Assembly (NCBI GenBank): GCA_024220505.1
Contig: JAKZZE010000012.1
Coordinates: 930,001 to 994,000 of the forward strand
Direction: 5' to 3'
Source: Rhizopus arrhizus
Taxonomy: Eukaryota > Mucoromycota > Mucoromycetes > Mucorales > Rhizopodaceae
DNA: 64,000 nucleotides
Below are positions 49,084 to 60,477 of the stretch, piece by piece. The notes beneath the pieces are model-generated. The model worked only from the letters and a program-made list of their open reading frames with translations, was not told the origin of the DNA and made no database searches. Positions within the stretch are counted from its first letter, which is position 1. Each line of letters opens with the position of its first letter. The position numbers and the translations under genes are program-made.

Positions 49084-49951
49084 ATTGACCAAGTTGAATA
49101 ATATTTGATTGACTTGGTGGAGTTTATAAACAAGTAATAGAAAAAAGGGGGGAAGAGGGAATAAGAAGGCTCAAGAAAGATAAATTTTAAAGGAGAAAGA
49201 AAGAAATAAAAATAAAAAAAAGCTCAAACTAATAAAGTAGATGGTATGCGCACGGGTCTTCAGGAGGGAAAATCTTTGATAGCTTCAATAAAAAATCACC
49301 TTTTTTTTATTAATTACTTACACACGCTATTTGTTTTACAAAAAAAGAAACAAATTAATGCTTCTTAATTGTTAACCTGTCTATACAAGCATAGATTTAC
49401 TCTAAAGGCCTTTTTATTAATCACATCTCTCTCTCTTTTATTTTTATTTTTTATTTTATTTTTTTGTCATTTGTTTCATATTTTGTTCTTTTAGGAATAT
49501 TCGGATGCTGGGACCCGTTTGCCCTGACTCTCTCTCTCTCTCTCTCTTTCTCTAACACCTTTCATTTTTTCATATCTTTCAACAAAAGACGTGCTGTATC
49601 ACTTTAATTAAATCAATAAACGTCAAGCATTAGTCATTTTGTTTAATTTCTATCATAAAACTATTCAATATTTTTTGTCTTCTTTACTAAATATGAAAAG
49701 AAACACAGTAATAGACAAGATGAATGTAAATACCATTCAGAAACAGCGATACGTTTCTTACTTTATATAGAAATTTTTCTTTTGTTTGAAGCAGTAACAA
49801 ACAAAAAAAAAAAAAAAAAAGAAAACCTGTTTCCTCTCCACAATTTTTTTTTTTTTTTATTCATGAATAAGCATGTGAATTTTTTAAAGTCTATTTCTGA
49901 CTCAGTTATTTTTGCTTAAATAAGATTATTTTCTTTCTTTTATAATTCAAA
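49084..49951. other. Divergent promoter region with CT repeat
   Basis: Spacer between the coiled-coil gene (-) and PEX19 (+). It holds a TC repeat at 49528-49553 and poly-A and poly-T runs near 49800-49860. No coding frame. Confidence 0.6.
49528..49553. repeat. (TC)n microsatellite
   Basis: About 26 bases of TC repeat in a divergent promoter, resembling the tract at 25751-25790 in the other divergent promoter of this window. Confidence 0.85.
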
Positions 49952-50881
49952 ATGCCCAAAGAAATTCAAAGTGATGATTCTGATATTGATGACTTATTAG
50001 ACGGTAAGTAAAATAATAATAAAATAGAGTTGAGTTCTTAAACTGAAATACACGTAGATGTCTTGGATACCATGCATCAACCGACAACTGAAAAAACCAA
50101 GACAACAGTTGCTGAAGAAAAAGAAGAGGAACTAGATGATTTGGTAGATAGCGACGAGTTTGCAAAGCAATTAGCTGCTGGAATGGAAGACCTTATGGGT
50201 CAATTTGAAAAAGAAGGAGAATTGAAGGACACATTTGAAAAAGTATGGGCTTCATTAGATAATACTCCTGAAAAAAGTAGAGAAGCTTCCAAGACATCAC
50301 CTCAGAGTTTTCAAGAAGCTATTGGCAAAACAATGAACAAATTAAAGGATAGTTCAAAAGAAATTGATGTAAGGAACCTTGTAGGAATGTGGGGAAGAGG
50401 AGCAAATAAATCATTAACTATCTTATAGTCATCTATCGCAGAAGATTCAGAGGACGCGTTTATGGCTGAATTGATGAAACAGATGGAGTCATTAGCGGAT
50501 AATGGGGAATTTGAAGGTGTGTTGGAAGGAATGATGAGTCAACTGATGTCAAAAGAATTGCTGTATGAACCCATGAAAGATTTGGCTCAAAAATACCCAG
50601 AGTGGTTAGAGAACAATAAAGACAAGGTAAAGACAGAAGATTACGATAAATACAGACAGCAGCAAACGATCTGTCAGCAAATCGTTGCAGTATATGAAGC
50701 ACCAGATTTCGATGAAAAAAATGAGGCACAAGCGAAAAAGGTGACAGACTTGATGACAAAAATGCAAGATTTGGGTCAACCCCCTTCAGAATTATTAGAT
50801 GAAATGGCGCCTGGTATGAACTTTGGTAACCCTAATGCTGTTCCTGATATGAAAGATTTGGAAAATTGTAATATTATGTAA
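49952..50881 (+). CDS. PEX19: Peroxisomal membrane protein import receptor Pex19
   Basis: Cytosolic chaperone and import receptor for peroxisomal membrane proteins. Three exons, 49952-50003, 50058-50368 and 50429-50881, give 271 residues. The N-terminus is acidic (DSDIDDLLDD), as in the Pex3-binding end of the family. The middle has amphipathic helices with FEKVWASLD and FMAELMKQMESLA. The C-terminal domain contains LLYEPMKDLAQKYPEWL, the family's helical core. The protein ends CNIM, a CaaX box suited to farnesylation, which is characteristic of Pex19. Its stop is only 25 bases from the stop of the convergent NADH dehydrogenase gene, so the two transcripts must overlap at their 3' ends. Confidence 0.95.
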
Positions 50882-50906
50882 TAAATTATGTTTATTAGAA
50901 AAGATT

Positions 50907-52780
50907 CTATGTCTTTGATATATCACGACTTAATGCAGTCTTCTTGATCCAATCCATCAAGACCAAGATTTTGTTTCTGAATGAGAACAGATTTGATAAA
51001 TAAGCAGACCGCCAGAAAACAAATGTGGCTATTGAAAATAGATTAGAAACATTCTTTTTTTTTTTTTTTTATTCTGTGATATTTACCAGCCCCTCCAGAT
51101 GCAAGGTTACCTAAAGGTCCTAAAGGCAGATCGGCAATTGCCTTTTCAGATCCAATATAACTATAATAACATGAGTGTCTTTCACAAGAAAAATAGGAAT
51201 GGATAGTTTACCATAAGGATCCGTGATGTGAATAATGAAATGGTTTGATCTCCTTCACTCTTTCAAATTTCTTTTCAACCTTTTCTTTTTCTTTTTCTCC
51301 CAATCCCTTCTTCAATTGCTCTTCAAGCGCTTGACGAATGTACAATTGTTTAAAATACCTAGCAAGGTACTTTCCTTGTTGAGAAGCAACTTGACCGGTA
51401 GGAGCATATCGTGTGGCCGTAGCATCACCAAAGGCATAAATATCCTCACATCCTTTCAGACGCATCCAGTCATCGACCACAAGTCCCTTTTTATGTGTCT
51501 GTGCCTCTGGAAATTTCTGAATCAAGTCATTCACCAAGGGCGTCGTGGTGTTACCAGTAGCCCATACCAAAAGTCCGTAAGGAATCGTCTCGATTGAATC
51601 ATCAGGCGCCTTCACCACAAGTTCCTTTTCACGAACCTCTTTTACCATCGTCTTTGTATGAATCGTGATGTCTTGTTTTCTAAAATTGCCTTCGGTGTAT
51701 TTAATCAACTTTTGTGAGAATTGTGGGAGGACGCTTGGAAGTGCTTCGACCAGAGAGATCTTGACCTTATCTGCCAAATCAGGATACCAAGTACGTAGAT
51801 CGTCAATCAAGAAATCATGAAGCTCAGCAGCGTACTCAATTCCAGTTGCCCCACCTCCAACAATGACCATATGAAGTAACCGTTTGACCTCTTCAGGTGA
51901 TTGACCAGGTAACGCAGCATTTTCAACACAAGCCATCAGTCTGTTGTGTATTTTGCGTGCATCTTTTGCCTCCTTTAAAAAGCATCCATATCTGTCCACA
52001 CCCTGTACGCCGAATGTTGAGTTACGAGCGCCAACACCAAGGACTAAATAGTCATAGGTTACTGATCTTTCAGGCTCTTTTACCTTGTTGGATGGCACGT
52101 CTGCAAAAGAAAGTTTAAGTTTTTCTTATGATACATGTGCATGCTTATTTTTACCTTTGATCGTAACCGTTTTATTTTCAGGATCAATTCTGGTACATTC
52201 AGCTTCATAAACTTTAATGTCTCTCGTCTTGTGACGCGAAGTAAAACGAATTGGCTCAATGATGGATTTGAGGTCAACCGTGCCAACTGTACTACTAGGC
52301 AGCAAAGGCGTGAATAAAAAGTAATTTCGAGGAGAGATGACGATCTAGTGGACATTAAGAGACTTTTCAGCAAAGGTGTATTGTATTCTTTACCAAATTG
52401 TAGTACTTTGTATCAATATCTTTTAGAAATGAAGTAGAAGCCCATCCACTTCCCAAGACAACAATCGTTTTCTTATCCGGATCCATAGGCGCTTGAACGC
52501 GTGGATGACGCCAATAATACATTTCTATGAAAGTACAAAATATCTAGATGAACCCTCATGTCTTTTCTTTCCTTCTTTCTCACTCACTGTAAGCACCATA
52601 AGAAACAGCAGCAATAGCGCCATATTTCATGGATGACGATATGACCGAGAGAGATGGAACACTTCTGACTGTTGTTGTACTAAAATTGTTATTTTTTGTG
52701 ACTCTAGTATTGAGAGGTTTAACTGTTTCAAGGTAGCGACGTGCTTTTACGCCTATGTAAACAAGTTGAGTTTTATGCAT
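50907..52780 (-). CDS. Type II (alternative) NADH dehydrogenase, mitochondrial
   Basis: Single-subunit, rotenone-insensitive NADH:ubiquinone oxidoreductase of the inner mitochondrial membrane (NDE/NDI type). Six exons, 52588-52780, 52394-52524, 52155-52344, 51212-52100, 51087-51160 and 50907-51028, give 532 residues. The first 50 residues are basic and Ser/Thr-rich, a mitochondrial presequence. FAD-binding [11 protein letters not shown] and the second dinucleotide motif [17 protein letters not shown] are both present, as are [10 protein letters not shown] and [10 protein letters not shown]. The C-terminal region has [15 protein letters not shown] and ends in a hydrophobic and basic amphipathic tail ([15 protein letters not shown]), the membrane anchor of the family. 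No EF-hand insert is seen. Whether it faces matrix or intermembrane space cannot be told from sequence alone. Confidence 0.93.
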
Positions 52781-54268
52781 TGATGCAATTTAGGCTTTTA
52801 TTTTGCATGTATTACTATGAAACGATTTCGATATTGTTTGCATATGTTGAATAAAGACAAATGGAAAAGGAAAAGGAAGGAAAATTAGATTAGAGGAGGA
52901 TTTGTTGGTTATGAAGCCATCAGTATGACTTAAAGGTGATTCTTGAATGCGTACAAAAATGGAAAAGCTGATAGACTCACTTGAAACCGCTAACTCATTT
53001 TGGAACACGATGACACAAAATCAGCATAAAACTGGGGACTTCAGGGGACTTTGGCTGTGCATAGGTCATGCTGTGACTATGTGTATTTTCTCACTGCAAA
53101 TTATAAACAATAAGTCATTGCCTTTTCTAATGTTTCTCCCATCCTTACTATGTCTGTAATTACCTACTAGGAAGTTTGTTGTTTTCAAGGATCAAATTTA
53201 AACATGCAGACCTGTTTACGTGACAAACTCAGATGAATATACCACCAAAAGAAAGCATCTTTTACTTTCTTTTAAAATCAGAGACAAATCATGATATGTC
53301 CTCCCCTCTTTTTGCTCTGCCTTCAAACGTATTTCTTTATTCCTCCTATTGTGATTTTTAAGATTCTTTTTTAACTGTGGCCTTTATACAGATTCCCTTA
53401 TGCTTGGGATGCACTAACTTGAAAGCACCACCAAGTCTATTCATTTGTGCTTTTCTGTAGAATTTCTTGTAAAACACACAGCAAGCATCTCAGAACCCTC
53501 TATGATGCGAAGGTGACATTGGTTTTATCGCCGCTATCAAATTATAAAAAAGTCTTTGCATTCTGTTTTTCTTCAAAATTGTCACAAAACAGTCAAAAGA
53601 TGAAATTAAAAAAGAAAAAAAAAAAGCGAAATGAAAGTTGCCATATGCTCTTAAATTCAGATCCTAATCTCGGGATCACAGAAAGAAAGAGGGACAAAAA
53701 ATGAAGAGAGACCAAAGGATAACAAGTGGAATAAAATAACTGGGATTTGCTGACTATATAATTCGCCTCTTGCAACATAGTAACTTTTTAAAATATCCTC
53801 AAACTGGGTACGCGCAAATTTTTTTTTTTTTTCGAGAAAACCATATTAATAAAATGGGTTATCATTCAAGTAAGAGAGTATATAAATAAAACTCGATGCT
53901 CTTCATGACATATCTGTTATAAAGAGCAAAAGAATAATCTTTCCAAAAAGATTTAAACTTGATAGAAAAGTAAGATCATATCCTATAACCTGATTAAATG
54001 ATGTAGAATTGATGTTATTGCCATCACTGTTACACGTATTTACTACTTTTCAGTTATAAAATGCAAAAAAAAAACCAGATTTCCAAAAAAGTAAATTTGA
54101 GTGTTTGCAAATCGTCATAATAATGATTTCATTCTAATGTCTGCATAAAAAAGGTTCTCTTGATATATAGGTTGTAGGGTTATTGAGATATAAAAAGATC
54201 TACTTGGGTATTTTATTTTATTCCTATTCTTTTGTTCTTTCAACTACTTTTAAACAATATTAATTAAT
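52781..54268. other. Intergenic, no gene recognised (1.5 kb)
   Basis: This region separates two genes that point away from each other (NDE leftward, Ish1-like rightward). AT-rich; small frames (52790-53008, 52947-53159, 53447-53704) lack any motif. A sequence TATATAAATAAA at about 53880 is far from the next ATG. Nothing else is seen. Confidence 0.55.
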
Positions 54269-55689
54269 ATGAAAGCATCAAAGTTATTAGCACTTCCTTT
54301 AACGTATTGCGTACTCCTTGCCTTGCTGGCTTCTGAAGCCAGTGCAAAAGGTAAAAAGAGACATCGAGTTTTGTATCCCAACTAATTTCTTTCAAAGAAG
54401 CGAGATCTGTAGACGACCTTAGCAATTGGACGAAAGACCAAGTCCAAGCCTACCTTGACAAGTATCAAATTGTTTATGACAAAAATGCCAATGACCAAAG
54501 CCTGTTGGACACGGTCAAAAAGTACCGTGACGCGGCTGTGGCCAACACCAACATATTCATCAATGACAAGTCGGATGTGGTCAACAAGATGCTCGAGGCT
54601 GCCAAGCTCAAGATCACTCAGAGCTACAAGCTATCGACAGAGAACGCAAATGCCTTGACCGCAGACCTTCAACACAACTTGAAGCAACTGGAATTAAGTG
54701 GCAGCTTAACGCGTGACAAGGTAAAGCAATCGCTTGATAAGTTGCAACACAAGGTCGTCAAGCAAAAGATTATTACAGAGTCTCAGTATAAGGAATTGGC
54801 TCGAGATATTGAAGAGAACTTTGCTACCAGTCCAAGTTGGTACCAGCGTCTCTTGGGTTGGGCCCCTGCCACTTCTGACCTCTTTCCTGAGGATTCTTAT
54901 CATCACTGGATCAAGTCCACGATCGGAAAGCGTTTAGAAGAAAATAAGGAGCTGACAAAGGACGAAGTCGCTAGTGTGATCAACACCTTGAAGCAAGCCA
55001 TTTCCTCATCTGCCTCCGACGTGTCCAAATTGGGTGATGCCAACTGGTGGAAGAAGGTCTCAAAGGACTTGGAGAAGAATGCGAAACTCAAGGAAAACCA
55101 GGTTGAAAGTGTGGTCAACTCGATTAGGGATGATGTCACTGCCTACAAGATCTTTGCCATGGACTATGCAAGTGAAACCGCGGATGAAACTCAGCATGCC
55201 TTTGCTCGTGCTGGCCAATACATCAAAGACACAGGCAGCAATCTTTATGAAGCCGTCCGTCATCCTCTCAAATCTCATCCTGACACAGATGCCTCCGTCA
55301 GCAGTGCTGTCTCTGCTGCCTCCTCTGCCGCTGCCTCTGCTACAGATGCTGCCGGAGAGTCTGCTTCCTCTTTACATGCCAAGGCGACCCAAGGCGTCCA
55401 TGAGGCCAAGGGCTCTCTTGGTAACTTTTGGCGCCAAAAGGAATTGGATACCTACCGAAAGATTGGTTATACAGAGGCCCACATCGAATGGATTCAAGGC
55501 TATCTCTCAAAGACATTCAGCGACAAGAAGAACTTGACCAAGGATGCAGTCTATAACGCCATTCGTACCATCCGTCAATATTTAGTTCAAGCCAAGATAC
55601 AAACAGCGTCTCATATTGATGCCCAATTAAAATCACTGGAAGACCTTATTGAATCTTGGAGACAACACACTGTTCGTGACGAATTGTAA
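54269..55689 (+). CDS. Ish1-like protein with secretory signal
   Basis: Member of the fungal Ish1/putative stress-responsive nuclear envelope family. Exons 54269-54350 and 54398-55689 give 457 residues. The N-terminus is a signal peptide (LLALPLTYCVLLALLASEASA), fitting entry to the ER and nuclear envelope lumen. Helical Ish1-type repeats follow: NWTKDQVQAYLDKYQIVYD near residue 40, SWYQRLLGWAP...HHWIKSTIGKRLEE near residue 180, WWKKVSKDLEKNAKLKENQ near 250, and a last WIQGYLSKTFSDKKNLTKD near 410. A Ser/Ala-rich linker lies at about 310-345. Third-position C/G use is far higher than in neighbouring genes, suggesting high expression. The assignment rests on the repeated W-x-x-x-x-L-x-x-x-hydrophobic pattern and is moderately sure. 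Confidence 0.75.
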
Positions 55690-55776
55690 ATATTTTTGTG
55701 TTGAATCATGTGCAATCTATAAAAATAAAATACAAAAAAAAAAATCCTGGTTGCTTTATCAGAATAAAAGGGGTAT

Positions 55777-58458
55777 TTAAACAGCAGTGTCTGTTTTTTT
55801 ATTGTCATTGTTTGTGACCAAGGCACTGATGCTTCCACCACTACTGGCTGTACTGATTCTATTATTATTATTATTATTATTAACGTTATTATTACTGTTA
55901 TTATGATCGCTTTCTTCCGTCTCCTCTTCTTCTTCAACGGTCAATTCAGCAATCGTATGGGGTCGATTCAGATAGTCGTCTTGTTTTAATTTTAAAGCAT
56001 CCATCAAGGTACGATACAAGTATTTATAAGCCCAAACGTTGCCTCTCATTCTGCGCATATCCACAATATAGAGTCCAGGCAAATTCTTAATCTTGCAAAG
56101 TTCGATACTAAACCTCACTTCATCTCCAGGATCTACCGAGGATTCTCCGTAGATCGTACTCTTTTCCGTAACGGCCGGTGTCGATCGCTCCGGTTGAAGC
56201 GTGTTGCTCGATCTGCGTAACAACATGCGTAGATTGGCATTGGGTGGATGCTGTGGTTGTACCCGCTTGGGTCGAACACACTTCAGCTTGTATTCACCTC
56301 CGTCACGTTTGAATTCTAATCCCATGGACTTCAACGTCTGCTTGACTTCCATGAAAACTTGAGTAGGTGGTCTTGAAGTCAGGGCCTCTTGATCGACTGC
56401 ACCGTGATGAGTACGAAGTTTGGGATCATTGATTCTGCTGTGATTGAAAGATGCTTGGTTGACATGAGCTGGGTTGTTTGTTTTATTCAGCGTACCTTTT
56501 TACATAAAAAGTGATCAGTCTTTTTTGTACCCTACAAAAATACAAACTTACTTTGTGGCTTCTTTTTGAACCAATCAATAAACTTTTTGCCCGCACTACG
56601 ATGCTTATCTTTATCCGATGTAGTCTGTTCGGAAACGGAAGGTGCCATATGAATCTCATCTTCTAAAGGACGCTGCTGCTGATGGCGCTTGTGGGCAATG
56701 TTATCTGTCATTGAGTTGACCAGCAGGCTGAGCGTCTTCTTTCTGGGTCCAGTAGAGGAAGGACGAGCAGGAGGGGTTGAGCTGAGTCGATTGGGTTGTA
56801 TTTTCTTGTGAGGCGTGCTTGCGCTTGAGTTGGGGGTTGGACTATTATTTGTGTGACGGCGTTGCATGCTGGATAGGAATTTAGCTTGTAAAATAGATGA
56901 GTGGCTTTCATCTGCTAAAGACATGTGTCTTGTACGCTTTTCGTTCGTGTGACCTGACGTGTTACTTGAACCAGAAAGGAAATGGAGAACCTTTTCTGTT
57001 GATGTAGACATGGTTGATTTCGGTCTAACCTTAATCTCCTCCTTTGTCACGTAAATGTCCTTTGGCGGAGTTGCTGGTGGTCTTTCTTCTTCAGGTTTGG
57101 ATGGCATGCTATCTTCTAGGGTGGTGTCTTGCTTTGGTTCATCTTTCTCAATGGGTGCTGGTATTGTTTGATCTACTACTTCTACCTTTGGTTCCGGTAC
57201 GACAGCTGGATCTTCTGATATCTGTTCAATCCTCTCTTCCTCTTCATCCTTTACAGTGACAAATAAATGTTTGTAAGCACTTAACCAAGGGTGATTCATG
57301 ATTTCTTCCATGCTGCATCTCTTTTCTGGATCAGGAACAAGCATTTGACGAAGTAAATCGCAGGCTTCGTTGGATATATAATCTGGGAATATCAGCGGGG
57401 TATTCAATATGTACTTGTAGAGTAAGTTAATATTATGGCTATCTGGATTAGCAGGATCGTCATCATAAGGTAAATACCCACAGAGCATAGCAAACAGGAT
57501 TACACCACAAGACCAAATGTCAACTGCAGGACCTACATAAGTACCTTGATTCATGACAAGTTCAGGGGCAGCATAACAAGGAGATCCACAAGAGGTAGAC
57601 ATTAAATCATCCAAGGCAGAAGAGTATTGATTAGCAAAACCAAAATCTGTGATCAACACATTTCTGTTTCTATCCAAAAGTAAGTTTTCCTATAGAAGAA
57701 AGTGAGTTTTATTTCATTCTCAATTTGAGATATTATTACCAACTTGAGATCTCTGTGTACAATACATTTTTGATGCATATAATGTACACCACTCATCAAT
57801 TGTGCGAATAATCTGCTGGCATCTTTCTCTTTTAAATAACGATGAGCTAATATATAATCAAATAATTCACCCCCAGTTGCACACTGTAAGATGATTCCAA
57901 TATATTTTTCAGTCTCAATCACATCATATAATTCAACAATATTTGGATGATGTAGTCTCTATAATTAAGGTATTAGAAATAATAATAATAATAAAAAGCA
58001 AATCTAATTTACACGTAACACAGATATTTCTCTTTCTACTTTGGTCATACGTGATGAATTACCGATGCTATCTTTTCTAATTAATTTGATGGCTACCTAA
58101 TATATAAAGTAACATTATTATTGTTATTAATAAAGACCAGTTGTATGCTTTCTACCTCTTGACCCGTTTTAATTTCTATACCAAATTTCACTTTTCCAAA
58201 CTCTCCTTCACCTAAAGTTTGTAATAATAAATAAGGTCCAAACACAGTGGGTTTTCTTCCAGGAGGTAACTGATAATGATAAAGTTGATAATAGTATTGC
58301 CACCAAGGTTGACTGTTTCTATTCTGCTGTTGTTCTTGCAGTTCTGCTTCTTGGTGTCGCATTTTTTGTAATTCACTTGGCATGGCAGTGACAGAATAAG
58401 CACGCTGTTGAATTCGAGACGGAGTTGGCTCGTCAAGAGTTGAAGGAGAAAAGCTCAT
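55777..58458 (-). CDS. Kin4-like Ser/Thr protein kinase (CAMK-like) with KA1-type tail
   Basis: Protein kinase nearest to Kin4/Frk1 of budding yeast and Ppk1 of fission yeast; Kin4 acts in spindle position control. Five exons, 58156-58458, 58013-58096, 57740-57958, 56552-57689 and 55777-56495, give 820 residues. Gly loop GEGEFG at 83-88, VAIK Lys at 105, HRD at 197-199 with DLKLEN, DFG at 217-219, activation segment TSCGSPCYAAPE. The stretch LLYKYILNTPLIFPDYIS is close to Kin4. All catalytic residues are present. A Pro/Ser/Glu-rich linker of about 250 residues follows, then a KA1-like domain at about 630-745 (VKQTLKSMGLEFKRDGGEYKLKC...FSIELCKIKNLPGLYIVDMRRMRG), a membrane-phospholipid binding fold. 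An Asn run near the end is coded by an AAT/ATT microsatellite. Confidence 0.88.
55855..55895 (-). repeat. AAT-type microsatellite coding for Asn run
   Basis: An ATT/AAT repeat inside the last exon of the kinase gene, read on the minus strand as a run of Asn residues interrupted once by Val. It lies after the KA1-like domain. Confidence 0.8.
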
Positions 58459-58707
58459 GAATAATTCTTTATTTTTTTTTTCTCGAGATGAACAGGTGAA
58501 AAAGTCATTTTTTTTTTCTTGAAAAAATAAAATAAAAAGCTAAAGTAGAATCAAGCAGAACGTGACAAAAATCCTTTTTTAGGAAAGAGAATAAGGGGTT
58601 AAAAAGGGCGGGTTGAAAAAGGTAAGTGAGAAAAAAAAAAGTTTTCATTTATTTTTCTTTTGTAACCATAGTGATAACACAAAGCAACGTGAACTGTACA
58701 GTTATTT

Positions 58708-58747
58708 ACACACACACACACACATACACACATACACATACATACAT
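58708..58747. repeat. (CA)n/(TACA)n microsatellite
   Basis: A CA repeat passing into CATA units, directly at the 3' end of the HAD-like gene, whose stop codon is at 58748. It must be part of that gene's 3' UTR. Confidence 0.85.
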
Positions 58748-59603
58748 TTAAACCCAAACACTATTATCTTTTGTATAATTATCAAAACTAAATTCGTCAT
58801 CGGTTAATTCTTCTTCGACTTCGATTGTTTCATATTGATAACAAGGAGTATAAAAATAACAACAATCAGCTTCATCAAATGAATAAATACAATACTTGAG
58901 TGGACTTGAAGGTTTTGGAAATTGAGTCATGACTTGTTTCCAATTGAACACTCTATGTACATTATTTGGTAATTGTTTTTGATAATGATTCCAGTTGTAT
59001 TTTCCTTGTTTATCGTATAACAATACATTCATATTCAGATTGCTGCAGTCCAAAGCATGTTCAATTGAATCATCAATCAAAACATCTACACCAATCTCTT
59101 GACATATAACTGACTTTGGCTTTGAAATATATTCAAGTCGTTCTTTTTCTGATAGATTCAAATTACAAAAGTAAATACTTTCAAATATGCCTATAAAAAG
59201 TTGAATAAAACAAGATGAGATAAATCATGAATTGTTTTCTTTATGTACCTGGATAATGTCTATCAATAAATTTCTTTGTTTTTTCAGCAACAAATTGTTG
59301 CCTTGAAGTAATGATGACCAATTGAAAATGTCTCTTTTTCAACAATTTCAGTGCTTCCAAAGCATAATCTTTAATAGGTTTTATACGATCAAAATGACTT
59401 GATGAATAGAATTCTCTTATTTTCCTATAACAATCTTCTCTTGTTCCTCCCCAAACTTTCCAATAATCCAAAGTGTTGAAGTTTGACATTGTGAGATTTG
59501 TGTGGTAAGTGTCATTATGCCATTCAATTAGACATTCCAGTGTATCACTCAATGTTTGATCCAAGTCAACCGCAATCAATTTACGAGCTTCTCTTACAGG
59601 CAT
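58748..59603 (-). CDS. HAD-superfamily 5'-nucleotidase-like protein
   Basis: Probable phosphatase of the HAD fold, nearest in pattern to 5'(3')-deoxyribonucleotidase-type proteins. Exons 59249-59603 and 58748-59190 give 265 residues. Motif I is AVDLDQTLSDT (residues 11-21, nucleophile and acid Asp present). Motif II is VIITSRQ near 97. The metal-binding motif IV is VLIDDSIEHA near 150. These are in the right order and spacing. The C-terminal 60 residues are acidic and Tyr-rich (YCIYSFDEADCCYFYTPC) and have no counterpart that I know. No signal peptide. Substrate cannot be told from sequence; a nucleotide is the family-based guess. A TATA-like sequence lies about 55 bases upstream. Confidence 0.75.
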
Positions 59604-59654
59604 TATTATTATTATTATTTAATAAAGAAGAAGGAATGATAAAAATAAAAAGAG

Positions 59655-59670
59655 TGGATATATTTATATC
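59655..59670 (-). promoter_or_regulatory. TATA-like box of HAD-like gene
   Basis: GGATATAAATATATCC, a near palindrome, lies 52-67 bases before the ATG at 59603 and fits a core promoter. Confidence 0.5.
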
Positions 59671-60439
59671 CTTTTTGTCTAAATCTACAAAAGGAAATCG
59701 GGAGTTTCAAATTTTTCTTTTTTTCTCAAATCCCCCCCTCCCCTTAAAAAATGGATTACCCATGAAAGACAACGTGATCTCGGAATAGCTCATAACAATA
59801 GTAGTTTTCTTTATAATAAAATCATCTTCACACTGAAACATACAAGATTCAAATCGGAAGAGAAAAAAAAGGGGGGGTTGGGGATGAGTTACGCTCATCT
59901 CTTTTATGTAAAACTATCTTTTGAGAAAACACATAACAGGAAAAAGAAAATTACGCTCAGATATAAAATCTCTTTTTTTTCCTCCTCTAAACTAAATAAA
60001 GTTCAGTCATGAACAAGACAAAGAAAAGAAGAAATAGTTTTACTAATCGGGTTTAATATCTAAAGACACGAACAAATAAGCATCTAAAGAGCATAGAGTC
60101 TTGTGATTTATGCAACAAGGTACAATGCATTGACCCGTCGCTCTTTCTGTTACACGTGCAGTGACCCCTAAACTCTCTCCAATTGGATTACGGACACATC
60201 TTCAAAAAGAGGAATAAGTTACCATGCCTTCAGTCAACGCATTTTTTTTTATGAGACTCATTCGATTGTCGTATGAATCACATCTCAATTTGTTTATATT
60301 AAAAATATCTTGTAAATTTAAAAAAGTTTCAAATGTCTTTTTTACATACATTACTCAATCGACGTCATATACATCGATATCCCATAGTCCTCCAATAAAA
60401 ACAAATTGCTCACTCTATTTCATCTATTCTTTCCTCAAC

Positions 60440-60440
<1 letters not shown>

Positions 60441-60476
<36 letters not shown>
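60441..60476. repeat. Poly-T tract
   Basis: An uninterrupted T run of about 36 bases in the gene-poor region. Confidence 0.9.
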
Positions 60477-60477
<1 letters not shown>

